Below, piece after piece: positions 44,101-55,936 of a DNA stretch of 64,000 nucleotides. Where the stretch lies: NCBI RefSeq assembly GCF_040183065.1, contig NC_091118.1, positions 206,212,686-206,276,685 of the forward strand, given 5' to 3'. The position numbers and the translations under genes were made by a program. The DNA is from Periplaneta americana. Its lineage: Eukaryota > Arthropoda > Insecta > Blattodea > Blattidae. Within the stretch, counting starts at the first letter, position 1. Every line of letters begins with the position of its first letter. A model generated the notes under the pieces. That model saw only the letters and a program-made list of their open reading frames with translations. It searched no databases and was not told the origin of the DNA.

Positions 44101-44560
44101 AGATGGATTTTTTTTCCAGAAATGTAATGCTACAAATACCTGGTCATTATTAGGCTCTTGCCTTTTGCTAGAGTTTGTTACAATAAATTGTTAATTTTCA
44201 CAAAAGTTCTAATCATACATTCGAAATTTTGTCGCAAACAGTTCGTTTGCGGACCCTTGTTTACTGGGACTTTTTCGCTTTTATTTTCGTGTACTTTCAA
44301 CCCTGTAAGTTTGTGCCATCCTTTTTTATACACCCTATATATAAAGTTTCTGTTACACGTGGGAATCTTTTCGTGAAGACTACTATTTGTGATTTACCCC
44401 TGTTTATCTTAGACCTCCATTTTGTGGACCATTGAATTAGTAGAAAAAATTGAATTTTGCATTTGTAGTATTGCAGATTCTATATCCTTGTTTTTAATAT
44501 ACAGAGTGATTCACGAGGATTTACTGTCATTTACGGAGCATATTTCCGAAGAAATTCTGA

Positions 44561-44619
<59 letters not shown>

Positions 44620-45087
44620 CAGATGGGTTTTATATTTCCAGAAATTTAATGCTACAAATACGAGGTCATTATTGGGCCATTTCCTTTTGCTAGAATTTGT
44701 TACAATAAATTGTTAATTTACACAAAAGTTCTAACCATACATTCGTAATTTTGTCGCAAACGGTTCGTTTGCGGACCCATGTTTACTAGGACTTTTTCGC
44801 TTTTATTTTCGTGTACATTCAACCCTGTAAGTTTGTGCCATCCTTTTTGATACATCCTACATACGAAGTTTCTGTTATATGTGGGAATCTTTTCGTGAAG
44901 ACTACTATTTGTGATTTACCCCTGTTTATCTTAGACCTCCATTTTGTGGACCATTGAATTAGTCCAAAAAAGTGAACTTTGCATTTGTGGTATTGCAGAT
45001 TCCATATCCTTGTTTTTAATATACAGGGTGATTCACGAAGATTTACTGCCACTTACGGAGCTTATTTCCGAAGAAATTCTGAGAAAA
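44101..45087. repeat. Direct duplication of about 466 bp
   Basis: 44101-44566 and 44621-45087 are about 90 percent alike by eye, from CAGATGG(A/G)TTTT to GAAATTCTGAG. Each copy ends with the left end of the CAGGGTGATTCACGA MITE. They are separated by a (TA)n run at 44567-44619 that sits where the first MITE end is cut. Confidence 0.85.
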
Positions 45088-45778
45088 AGTGTCATATAAA
45101 CATTTATCCTAATCGTAATATTTTGGAAGTACACTAATTTGAAGTTGTTAGTAAAATACCTTTTTTCTTTAGTTTTAAGGGTAAAAAAATATTACAAATA
45201 GAGAATGAACTATTCACAAGTATCATTTCTTTAATTGGCTAGTGTTCTGAAGCTAAAAATGTGTTGTGAATTGCTTTGTACAGATTTTATTTTTTAATTT
45301 TTAAATAAAAATGACATCATTCTTACGCACTTATCACAAAAATTGTTACAAATCATACGACTTTAGGAACGTGATTATTTACAGTTTAATTATGCATCCT
45401 AATGTAAAATCTTAAAGAATTTACAAGAGTGGCGTGATTTGTAACAATTGTGATAAATGCGTAAGAAAATGTAATTTTGAAGTGAAAAATCGAAAAAAAA
45501 AAAAATCTTTACAAAGCAACCATGGAATTCACAACACATTTTTAGCTTTATAGAATACTAGCTAATTAAAAACACGATACTCCTGAATAGTTCATTCTTT
45601 ATCTGTAATATTCTTTTACCCTTAAAACTAAAGAATAATGATATTTTACAAACAACTTCAAATTAGTGCAATTCTGAAAATATTGAGATTATGACAAATG
45701 TTTATATGACATTTTTTGCTCAGAATGTCTTCGGAAATAAGCTCCGTATGGGACGGTAAATCCTCGTGAATCACGCTG
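45024..45778. mobile_element. Palindromic MITE with CAGGGTGATTCACGA ends
   Basis: CAGGGTGATTCACGAAGATT on the left and (reversed) CAGCGTGATTCACGAGGATT on the right are flanked by TA. The arms of about 330 bp are imperfect inverted repeats (ATTTCCGAAGA(A/C)ATTCTGAG, TTAAGGGTAAAA, GAATGAACTATTCA). The centre is near CAGTTTAATTATGCATCC. No coding capacity. Confidence 0.85.
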
Positions 45779-47539
45779 TATATGACTGTCCAAAATGGCA
45801 AGTCGGGTGAATTTGTAAATCTTGTACATATAGAACATACATAGAATACAACATTGGAGATAGTACAGGGACATCATTTATTTTTACTAACATTTTTAAT
45901 ATTAACCTGTCTATACCTTTAGAGAACCGGAAACACCGCTTGCTCCCCCTCCAAGACTGGAGTTCGATGATACTGGCGTAAAACACAAATCACTCTACTA
46001 GGTATAGGAAGGAAGAAAAGTAGTTCATCCATTTACGTAAACTAGGAAATATCGCGATTTTTGAGTTTGATAATTTTCATTGGGTTTTTCTTTAATCAAA
46101 GTACAGCACTGTATTAAGAATAAGTGTTTTTACTCACGAAGTGAGTTATCCATGCGGACGTATTCATTATGCAGTGTATATTATACTTCTACAGCACATT
46201 AGCGTACAATATAGAGAAAGAAGTTAAATTGAAAAATAGTCATAATATGAATATTTAAACACAATTTTGAAAATGGTGGCCGTTCATTTCGATACAGGCT
46301 TCAGTTCTTTTGTGCATATTATCGCACTATAGACTATTGCATCTAATTCCAATTGCCAGTTTCGTCCTTCGTACTAGTAACTCATGTTGAAATAATTCTG
46401 TACCTACTCTACGTACTGTAAATTCAATCTTCACTTCTGCCCGACCCGAAAATATAAAATTACTCAGACATGCTATCTACTGTCCGTCCAAATGGTTATG
46501 CCGCAGGATTGTAGAAAGGGAGGAAATCACGTGACAGTTAATTACTTAACGAGGCCCTTTTATTTAAGTTAAATTAAACAGCTGTATAATATTACGTAAA
46601 CTTCCAATTCCTAAGAGAAATTAATGTTTTCAGAAAAGAGCTAAGACAGCCCAGCTATTACAGAGGGGCGAGCAGAAGCAGGTGGGGGAAATCGGGATGC
46701 GACGTAGGCAAACGGACAGTACCTGTGCGAAAATATGATTCAATATTGAAAGTTCTTTCGTCACTGGAAAACGCGAACATATTTCTGGAACGTACTATAC
46801 TCAGTAACTCAGTACTGCTTACTATCTGCGGTCTTGGTTCTGTGTGGAGTTGGAACTTTCTTAGTAGAAGGGGTGGGAGTGAAGTACATTCAAAAACTCA
46901 GGTACAATAAAAATTGAAGTAAAAATAAAATGATGTCCCTGTACAACTCCTTGTGAGACTCCTGCTTCGATGACGTATGGTTTGGAGTCAGGTGCATGAA
47001 CCTACATGAGATATATTGCATTTAGATAGAACAAGCGAAACAAAATTCTGTTAAAGACGTTTTAAGAGGACTTAGCGTGTTATTTCTACGGGATTTTATG
47101 TTGCAATGTTGTGACTTTGTACACTCGAAACCAATGACTGAAATTAAATTGTTGAGAAGCTTTCTGCTATAAAATGTGCCGAAGTCAGGGGCTGAACGAA
47201 AGAGAGCGTGGCGTGAAAAAATCGTGCAAATGAACCGTGGAAAATTGAGCGAAAAGCGAAAAAAAAAAAAAAAAACAGTAAACTTGAAAGAGTGAGAGAA
47301 TCCAGTACAAGGAAGAAGGAATTTTACAGCCCCTTTTCTGCAGTTCAGTTACAAAATATCAACGATTTAGTGAATGTTTTCTACACATCTAATAAATCGA
47401 TGAGTAGCTACAATGCGTAATCCAACTGGTGACAGTGATTTAGAACTAAATAGTATTTCACCATATGAAGACTTTAAATTAAATAAAAGTGATCATCAAA
47501 GATTTGGAAATTACAATTCACAATCTTATTAGTACATTA
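45779..47539. other. 1.8 kb gap inside the DM9 intron
   Basis: No frame longer than 71 codons and no recognisable protein. An A-run is at about 47261. It is the largest stretch of the 41-53 kb intron not assigned to a repeat. Confidence 0.45.
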
Positions 47540-48785
47540 TGCAACGAGCCTATAATGGTAGTAATTAAGACGCGAGTATGTTTATGAAACGAGCGCAAGC
47601 GAGTTTCATAATTTTCATTCGAGCGTCTTAATTACCATTATAGTCAAGTTTCATACGACTTTTTATGCTCGACCATATTTCTAACTTGAAATTATTCATA
47701 AGTATTCATGTTATTCTTATCTGACTGAGGAGCGGAACTGATCTTGTGCAATACCTCGTAAATTGTGAGATGTGCGCAGACGCGAAAGTATTGATTTTTT
47801 TCCGAGAAAAAAATGTCGACATTGACCTTGATATAATCTAGAGAGTAAAATAAACATTAATCTTGATATAACCTTGAAATTGAATTAGACATTGAAAAAA
47901 CGAGATGAAAAATTGAATTTATTTGAATATTATTGACAAGTAACGCTAATTATTATAGTAATAGAACTCACTTTATTTCAAATATAGGTGATTTATTGAT
48001 TTTTTGTTGTCTTTCGATTGCATATCCGAGAATAATCGATACTTGCGCTTTCATATTGCTACAATGGTATTTTCTGATTGGTGTAACACCTGAACTTTAA
48101 TGAATAGATGTACTTTAATGAGGTCCATTAAAGGGCTGCTACCAGGTGTATAATTACTACATTTCGGCATGGTCGAGCATAAACAATTTTATGCTCGACC
48201 ATGCCGAAATGTAGTAATTATACACCTGGTAGCAGTCCTTCAATGCATGTCATTAAAGTACACCTACTCATTAAAGTACGGTACAGGTGTTCAGCCAATG
48301 ACAAGTCAACTTTGTACCGTTATAAAACCGCAAGTATCGATTATTCTCGGATATGCAATCGAAAGAGAATTAGCGAAAAGTCACGGAGGCTGGAAATCCA
48401 ATACTGTCGCAGAAGGTTATGTTCTGTTACTATAATAATTAGCGTTAATTGTAAATAATATTCAAATAAATTCAATTTGTCATCTCGTTTTTCAATGTCG
48501 AATTCAATAATCAAGGTTATATCAAGTTTAACGGGATTACATCAAGGTCAATGACATTATTGTTCCTCGGAAAAAATCAATACTTTCGCGTCTGCGCACA
48601 TCTCACAATTTACGACCTAGAACAAGGTCACTTCCGATCTTGTCAGATACAAATAAAATGTATACATTTGAATAATTTCAAGGTAGAAATATGGATGAGC
48701 ATAAAAAGTCGTATGAAACTTGCCTATAATGGTAATTAAGACGCTCGTATGAATATTATGAAACTCGCTTGCGCTCGTTTCGAAG
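47540..48785. mobile_element. Element Q, two copies head to head
   Basis: A minus-strand copy (about 47540-48183) and a plus-strand copy (48189-48785) meet at GGTCGAGCATAAACAATTTT then ATGCTCGACC, so the whole 1.25 kb is an inverted duplication. The left copy carries the complete secondary palindrome (GAAACGAGCGCAAGCGAG, 47585-47605); the right copy is cut within it at CGCTTGCGCTCGTTTCG. The arms are similar but not identical, which points to two insertions or an old inversion. Confidence 0.75.
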
Positions 48786-49374
48786 AGTATTGAGTAAATT
48801 TAACCCTAATATATCGTCTCTCACTGGACGGACATTTAAAAGAATTTCTATTTCATGAGAAGTTGCACTTCAGCTGGGCGTAGAGGCTTCACACTGATTT
48901 TTTTTCTTTTCTCTGAAGAAGCGTTACAAATAAAACAATAAAATGTGTTATAAAAGTCTAGTGCAAGATATAGAAATAGGCAAATAGTGAGAAGTGGAGA
49001 GATAAGATTGTTGTGTTATCTGTGTACTTGGAAGTTGAAGTGTACTCGGAGCAAACAAACGCAAACGCATGTGACATGATGCTTGTCAGTCACGTAACAA
49101 GCCAGGGGTGAACAAAAACTTGTATTAAATAACGTGACTTTACCTATAGCCCTATTCGTGTGTATGTCAGTCTTTTGCAAGAGAAGTATTGAGGTTGCCA
49201 TAGAAGCAATCTAGTCATTCTACTGTTACTGGGGACACGAAAGAAACACAACTCTGCCTGTACAAATTGAAGAGTTCAAAGCCATAGTGGGCCAAGCGCC
49301 ATATATTAAAAACAGAGAAAACAAGGGTTAAATTTAAGTGAAAACCATAATTCAATTAAACATGTAGCAAGTAA
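48786..49374. other. Gap without recognisable feature
   Basis: Nothing recognised. The sequence CCATAGTGGGCCAAGCGCCA (49283) has an inverted echo at 50370-50395, so H3 with flanks sits between inverted repeats (see Helitron H3). Confidence 0.4.
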
Positions 49375-49504
49375 TCTATACTAATAATAAACCTGTAGCC
49401 GAAATGTTTCTGGTAATTTTCGATTTTCCAAAAATAATTGGTCCTAACATATATAATTAACCACCCAGAAACCGAAAATCGCGTTTTTGAAATTTTTGTT
49501 TGTA

Positions 49505-49537
<33 letters not shown>

Positions 49538-50266
49538 GGATGTTTGTTACCTTTTCACGCGATAATGGCTGAACAGATTTATATGAAAATTAGAATATAC
49601 ATTAAGTTCGCTGTTACTTAGATTTTAGGCTATATGACATTCAAAATACATTATTTAAAAGGGGGGTTATAACGGGGCCTGAATTAAATAAATCGAAATA
49701 TCTTGCTTATTATTGATTTTTGTGAAATATGTTACACAGCAAAAGTTTCTTTAAAAATGATTTGCGATAAGTTTTATTCTTTGCAAAAATTTGATAGGAC
49801 TGATATTTAATGAGACAAATGAGTTTTAAAATTAAAATACAATGCTATCTAAGGCGGTGTAATGAAATGAAAACAAATGACTACGTCTATAAGGGGCCTT
49901 GGACAACAACAATCGAAAGCTATGAAACACAGCCTACAGAGAATGTTTCTGTGTTTGTATGAAGTAATATCGAAAGCTAACTTAACCGATTTGTATAATT
50001 AATTATTATTTCACCATTGGAAAGTGTAGTTTCTCTAGATGGACATAATGCTATAATGTTATTACAGTAACTTCTGAGTGCTCTCTGGACCAAAATGACC
50101 GCATTTTAATTAGCCTATTTAAATAAAATTTAAATTAAGTAACATATTAAACGATTTATCCTTGTATCAAACACGAATGTTCCCTGGATCAAACGTCCTA
50201 TTTTAATTATGTAATTACTTTATATTTATTTCTAACAGGTGCAGCGGAGCTCACGGGTACGGCTAA
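49375..50266 (+). mobile_element. Non-autonomous Helitron H3
   Basis: It begins TCTATACTAATAATAAACCT after an A and ends GGGTACGGCTAA before a T, fitting TC...CTRR. The 3' hairpin from GTGC is weakened (GTGCAGCGGAGCTCAC). It matches H1 for most of its length, including the (GTCT)n run and AGGGGCCTTGGACAACAAC. The flanks 49270-49360 and 50310-50400 are inverted repeats of each other (CATAGTGGGCCAAGCGCCAT and its complement), so H3 sits inside an older palindromic element. Confidence 0.82.
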
Positions 50267-50638
50267 TATAAAATATGCACATTAAAACTAAATGATAAAT
50301 GTCAATTTTCATTAAACTATGTTATCCACTTAACTTTAACCCTTGCTTTCTCCTATTTTAATAAATGGCGCTTGGCCCACTATGGCTCTGAACCCTTCAA
50401 TTGTACCTTAAGACAATAGGTTCTTTCTTCAGAAAATCAAGGTTTTGGATTTAAAATAAAATGTTGATACTTTTTTCAGTTCTGTCTTTATACTCCTCGC
50501 ATTTAAATTTAACAAGGCGGAGCCTTTCGTTAACTACTTCATAATCGCTTTCTCATTCCATGAGGCCTAGTCTAGAGACAATAGAATAATTGATAGTCGA
50601 AACGATTCACACATCAATGTGATGCCAATGAGTTTCTT

Positions 50639-50707
<69 letters not shown>

Positions 50708-51345
50708 GAAGTTAATAATAAGACAGTTAAGTATCTTAAAATTAGACTATGTTAAATAAAATGTTTTTGTCTTGATAATCCCCGTATTTATTAATCATCA
50801 CATTTATTAACGAATAATAATGAATTTATTATGACGTCACAGTCATTTATTTCCTCTTTATGTTTTACACATGCTGACTGGCTTCGAAATTACTTTGCTT
50901 TAAACATTATAATTTCTATCATCGAAGACCTACTACAGTTACGTTACTGTATTAACAGATACTGTGACCAGAATTTTTTAATGCCTAGAGTATAAAAGTT
51001 TCACGTCAAGGGACAGTACAGTGGTAAAAAGTTTAGTAGAATTAAAAATTTAATTTCTGCATTACCTGAATTAATTCTGTGCTGTAATTTAATAGAGTGA
51101 TTACCTGATCAGTAAACAATTTTAAGAATTCAAAAAACGTTTATTGTTGGAGGTAATTATATTTTTAAATTGGGGAGAGCAATTTGTGCAGATAAAATAT
51201 ATAGGTTTCCCTGGTATCTTGTACAGTTTTGAATGTTTTTAAATGCTTTCTTCCCTATTTTATTCATTATGAGTGCATTAAAATGTCTCCCTTTATCATA
51301 TGAATTTATAAGTAATAAATATTTTCGTGAGTTTTTTCCCCACGA
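50267..51345. other. Gap with (AAT)n tract
   Basis: Right arm of the palindrome around H3 to about 50400, then unassigned sequence, an (AAT)n run at 50639-50706, and AT-rich sequence with no recognised feature. Confidence 0.45.
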
Positions 51346-51365
51346 ATATATATACATATATATAC

Positions 51366-51417
<52 letters not shown>
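51346..51417. repeat. (TA)n tract abutting a MITE
   Basis: TA run ending at the TA target of the 51418 element. Confidence 0.95.
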
Positions 51418-51420
<3 letters not shown>

Positions 51421-52454
51421 GGTGATTCAGACTTCCCGTAACAGTCATTTATTTCGGAAACTAGTGCATGAAAATTTTAGAGACAAAAATATTTATGACT
51501 AAACCACATGTGAACTTTCACTTGAGCTTGATTTCATCAATCAGCTCTAACAGGAAGTAGGGTCAGTGGCGTATCGCTTTAAAATTTCAAATGGGAGTCG
51601 CTGTCAAATATGGTACCATGTGATAGAGCTCTTCAAAACAAACAACTTTCATAGGAAACGTTTTTATTAATTCCTACTCTTTCAATTAGAAAACGAACGA
51701 AAAAGCAATAGGTGATTCGGATCACCTGTGTCATTTATTTCGGAAACTAGTGCATGAAAATTTTTGAGATAAAAGTATTTATAACTAAACCACATGTGAA
51801 CTTTCACTAGAACTTTATTTCATCAATCAGGTCTAACAGGAAGTGGGGTCAGTGGCGTATCACTTTAAAATTTCAAATGAGAATCGGATCAAACAGGGTA
51901 CCATTTGATAGAGCTTTTCAAAACAAACAATTTTCATAGGAAACGTTTTTACCAATTCCTACTCTGCCAGTCACTTGACCACGCCGAAGTATTAGGAGTC
52001 ACTGACAGTGTTAGAAGAAGAGTACAGATGTGTGCTGCTCAGAACGGCAGATAGTTTGAAAATTTATGAAAAAAATTAATGTAATTGTCCAGCCTTTCAG
52101 TAACATGTCAACATTAATTATCTTGTTTAATTTTCGTCTTGTAACATTTTTCAACATTGATGACATTGTCTTTTTGTACGTTTTCTCATTGAAAGAGTAG
52201 GAATTGATAAAAACGTTTCCTATGAAAGTTATTTGTTTTGAAGAGCTCTATCAAATGGAACCATATCTGACACGACTCCCATTTGAAATTTTAAAGTGAT
52301 ACGCCACTGCTCTACTTCCTGTTAGAGCTGATTGATGAAATCATGCTCAAGTGAAAGTTCACATGTGGTTTAGTTATAAATATTTTTGTCTCAAAAATTT
52401 TAATGCACTAGTTTCCGAAATAAATTACTGTTACGGGTGGTCTGAATCACCCTG
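51418..52454. mobile_element. Palindromic MITE with a partly duplicated left arm
   Basis: CAGGGTGATTCAGACTTCCC on the left pairs with (reversed) CAGGGTGATTCAGACCACCC on the right, flanked by TA. About 290 bp of the left arm (51418-51710) is repeated directly at about 51712-51970, starting GGTGATTCGGATCACCTG. The right arm is 52165-52454. So the element is arm-arm-spacer-inverted arm. Confidence 0.85.
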
Positions 52455-52460
52455 TATATA

Positions 52461-53266
52461 CAGGGTGCGGCATTTAACGTTTCCTATTTTCAAACCCCCA
52501 TAACTTATTTAATTTACAAGTAAATTACAAGAAATTAATCAGTTTACAACCATTATAATCTTGGAATTACAGTACATCTTATGTTTTGAAAATAATCTCT
52601 TTAAGATGTCCTCCATTGGCGTCAATGCATTGTTGCAATCTTCCCTACACACCGGCCATTAGCCTACTCGCCGCAATGTTTCAGGTGTAACATCAGCAAT
52701 TTCTTCACGAATCGCGGTTTTAAGGTCCTCGATGTCATGAAGGATACGACCGTAGACCTTACTCTTAAGATACTCCCACAAAAATAAGTCTGGTGCAGTG
52801 AGATCAGGGGAAACCACAAGCGCTGAATGTTCCAATTACGCCGCACGGAACGATACGGACTTCTCTGCAGAGCCGTTCTCACACGTTCGACATTATCAGG
52901 AGTCCGCTCCGAACTCGAGCTTTGTTTTGAACCGATCCCGTTTCACGCCACTGACGCACCCACACATTGATTTTTTTCGTGATGGTGCAACTCCACGTTG
53001 ATTATCACCAAAAATCCGCCTGAATTCGCGCTGGACAGCAACAATTGACTTGGTTGAAACAAACTGTTCAACACAGAAAATGCGCTGTTGCACCGGCCAA
53101 CGTTCCATGGTTAACTCAAGGCTTTGCTACACCGAATCCCTGTGTTGGGATGTGGCTAATTAAATCCAAGGCTTTGCTACACCGAATCCCTGTGTTTGCA
53201 AACATGTTTTACCAACAATGTGAACAGAATCGCCAACTTAAAATGGAAAACGTTAAATGCCGCACC

Positions 53267-53269
<3 letters not shown>
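52461..53269 (-). mobile_element. Internally deleted mariner-like (DUF4817-type) element
   Basis: The 809 bp element is bounded by CAGGGTGCGGCATTTAACGT and its complement, with TA on both sides. Minus-strand remnants: an N-terminal part with QRIFCVEQFVSTKSIVAVQR and FRRIF, then KRDRFKTKLEFGADS-like linker, then a catalytic end with PDLTAPDLFLWEYLKSKVYG and TAIREEIADVTPETLRR. The middle, with the first catalytic Asp and the DGAP region, is missing. Near the right end a unit of about 40 bp (AAGGCTTTGCTACACCGAAT) is duplicated at 53118 and 53168. Confidence 0.85.

Positions 53270-53270
<1 letters not shown>

Positions 53271-53335
<65 letters not shown>
53271..53335. repeat. (TA)n tract abutting the mariner-like element
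   Basis: TA run starting at the TA target on the right side. Confidence 0.95.
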
Positions 53336-53336
<1 letters not shown>

Positions 53337-53466
53337 CCTACCAAATTAAAAAAAAAAAAAGGAAAGAAAAATGTGAAATGATAAAACTATGCTAAAGGCA
53401 GGGTTTGTTAATACATTCATACCGCCAATATTCAGAAACTCAGTTTCCTCATCCCGTTGTTCTCAC

Positions 53467-53610
53467 CTTGCCTGGGGTGAGGGTTCCGTCGTGTAGAACG
53501 CGGCCCACGTACAGCAGCTCTCCGTTCTGGGTGGTTCCAACGTGCAGAGCATTAGGCGGAACGTCTCCATCACTCGCGTTCTGCCACATGGCTTGTCCGT
53601 TGCACAGAAC
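53467..53610 (-). CDS. DM9-domain protein, middle exon
   Basis: The 144 bp exon has 48 codons. The acceptor TTCCTGCAG is at its 5' side (53611-53619) and the donor AAG|GTGAGA at its 3' side. It reads VLCNGQAMWQNASDGDVPPN, then ALHVGTTQNGELLYVGRVLH and ends DGTLTPGK. VLC completes the YE(V)L motif of the first DM9 repeat from the upstream exon (ending YNYE). W...DG.VP..AL..GTT..GE.LYVGR..H.G.L.PGK is the first half of the second repeat. Both junctions are phase 0. It is a GC-rich island between a mariner-like element and AT-rich intron. No stop or indel disturbs the frame, so the gene looks functional. Confidence 0.88.
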
Positions 53611-53639
53611 CTGCAGGAATTCCCATACAAAGCAGTGAA

Positions 53640-54999
53640 AATGTGTACTTGCTTCAATTTACAGATCTTTGTGATATCTTATTGTTAAACGTATGCGCTA
53701 TTCCATCTCAAATCGACCGAAATATAGAGAAAATTGATCTTACAATTTCTAAATACAATAAAACTTTTTTGTACGTAGAGAACTGTGATACAATGCTTTG
53801 TGCAAAGTTTGAGGCATCAGAACTTCATAGTTTTTAAATTTAAAATACTTAAATTTATCGTATTTTCATAAAATTAGCAACTTTAAACTGTTGTAACTCC
53901 GAAACCCTTTCATCTAATGATCAAAATCGTGGTTTATTTTGATGCTGAGAAATTAAAGTTTATATTGACATATAAACAGATTTTCTTACTTTTTATGGAA
54001 ATGGAAAAATTTAGATTTTTCCTCATTAAGACGCCTTTGGCTAGGAAAAAAAATAATTTAAAAATATATAGTTAGATTCCGCATTGAAAGTACAAATAAA
54101 CACATTTTTTTTTACTGATGGTATGTTGATAAGAAAGTATTGAAAATATCAAATAAAGAAAATAAATAGTACGCGCGTGAACTAACCAGCTGACTGTGAG
54201 ACGGGAGCTAGCCGAGACAAGCAAGGCCAGGAGACAAACACGTGATGTATCGTCTAGCAGTCCTGGCTGGGCTAGCTTTATCACAAGTTTTCATAAACAC
54301 AGGAGTAAAATGACGCCCAACGCTCGCTTATCTTCAGCTCTCGGCCAGTGCGTGCGGTACTGCGCTGTTCAAGTCTAGGCGTGCGAAAATAATCTATTTA
54401 ATACCCTCGAATCTTATTGCCGAGCCAGTAAGCAAACAATGCCGAATCCCTCTTAATAATGCATGTTTTTTTCTCAATATTTTTTTACATTTTTACAAAT
54501 GGCCAAAAAGCCTAAAAGTAGGTAAAATCAGATTATCTGTCTCTCTGTGTACAATAAAATTAAGTATTACTTCTTATCATAACCTACCAAATGTCAGCTT
54601 CAAAATGAGCTACCGTTCAATGTTCTGCAGTAAATGGTTCCAGAGTTCTGAGCGCTGAAAGAGGCAGGTTTTTATAAAATACGCTAAATTTATCGCTCAA
54701 TAATATGGAAACCGTTTGACTTTCGATAGTATGTTTTTGAAAATGCACTCCCCTCAGCACCTTGTATAAGTAGGGAAAAAATTAGAGTAGAAAAATATGC
54801 GAGGTTTTTTACTGATCGATTTCATATGGAATAGCCCGTATGCTTGCCATTAACGAAACAGTGACACAAAAAGTGATGAGAGCTTTGAAACGTGAAATGC
54901 CGTAAGAAATCGAAATAAGAAAGAATTTAAATAAGTGCTACACAATTTACTTTTATATAGTGCAATTTAAGACAATGATCTTCAAATGTGTGTGCATTA
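53640..54999. other. 1.4 kb gap inside the DM9 intron
   Basis: No recognised frame, repeat or RNA. A GC-richer patch at 54170-54380 gives short unrecognised frames on both strands. Confidence 0.45.
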
Positions 55000-55002
55000 A
55001 TT

Positions 55003-55037
55003 TCTTCTTCTTCTTCTTCTTCTTCTTCTTCTTCTTC

Positions 55038-55069
<32 letters not shown>

Positions 55070-55075
55070 CTTCCT
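55003..55075. repeat. (TTC)n microsatellite
   Basis: About 24 TTC units with two interruptions, at the 3' end of the minus-strand RT relic that follows. Confidence 0.9.
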
Positions 55076-55079
55076 CATG

Positions 55080-55766
55080 TAATTAGGCCTTTGACCTGTT
55101 TCCACATCAAGAGATTGTATCTTTCCATCTTGTAAGTGTACGTCCTACTTTCCTTTTGCCTTTAGGTTGATATTGAAGTGTCAGCTGTGGAAATCTATTA
55201 TGGGGTATCCTTTCAATGTGTTCTAACCAGTTCTTATTTGGTTTATTCTGTCATTTACGTTGTATATATTTAATTCTGTTCTTATGTCTTCATTATGTTT
55301 TTTGTCTAAAAGTGTATAACCCGCTACGGAACGCAAGAACTTCATTTCAGCTGTCTCTATTTTTCTTCTGTCTGATCTATTAAGTGTCCAGTTCTCACAG
55401 GCGTACGTTAACATAGGTATGCCATTGTTTTGTAAAATTTTAGTTGAGTGGTTCTTAATGTTTTATTTTTTAATGTTCTTCTTATTGTTCCATACATATC
55501 ATAGAATCTATTTATTTTTATATTGATATCATTTTTGGCAGTAGGATACATTGCATCCCAAATAGTTAAAGTTATTTACTTGTTCTATTATTTTTCCGTT
55601 AATCACTGTTTTGCATCTCAAGTGGTTTGTCCCTTCAAAAGCCGTACCTTTTGTTTTTTGTTCCGAAATTCTCATATCATACTCGTTAGCTATTTGAGTT
55701 AATTTAAATATAGCAATTTGTAAATCTTCTTCTGTGTTGCTTAATATTACTTGGTCGTCCGCAAAC
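55080..55766 (-). pseudogene. RTE-type RT relic, C-terminal part (interrupted)
   Basis: Minus-strand translation gives LFADDQVILSNTEEDLQIA near 55767-55700 (catalytic FADD), then MLTYACENWTLNRSDRRKIE and TAEMKFLRSVAGYTLLDKKH. These are the LTYG.E.WTL...AEMKFLR phrases of RTE-type RTs, a family distinct from the nine-copy one. Frames are broken between. Before the FADD box the relic is interrupted by the inverted-repeat insert at 55779-56466, after which a few codons continue to about 56500. Confidence 0.75.
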
Positions 55767-55898
55767 AGTATAGTGTTATTTCAAAGGCATATTGGTTCCG
55801 TTAAGTTCAATTTTAATTGAAAAATGAGTTCTATTCAGTCAATACTTAACATAAACACAATAAAACATGTTATAATAACATGTACACAGATTTAAAAA

Positions 55899-55936
55899 CA
55901 AACGTTTTCGCCAATTTTGATTGGCATCTTCAGGTC
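55899..55936 (-). ncRNA. Hammerhead-ribozyme-like motif, left arm
   Basis: Mirror of the right-arm motif: CTGAAGA at 55933-55927 on the minus strand, hairpin GCCAAT/ATTGGC, GAAA, and palindromic AACGTT at 55906-55901. Sequence identical to the right arm over this core. Confidence 0.35.
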
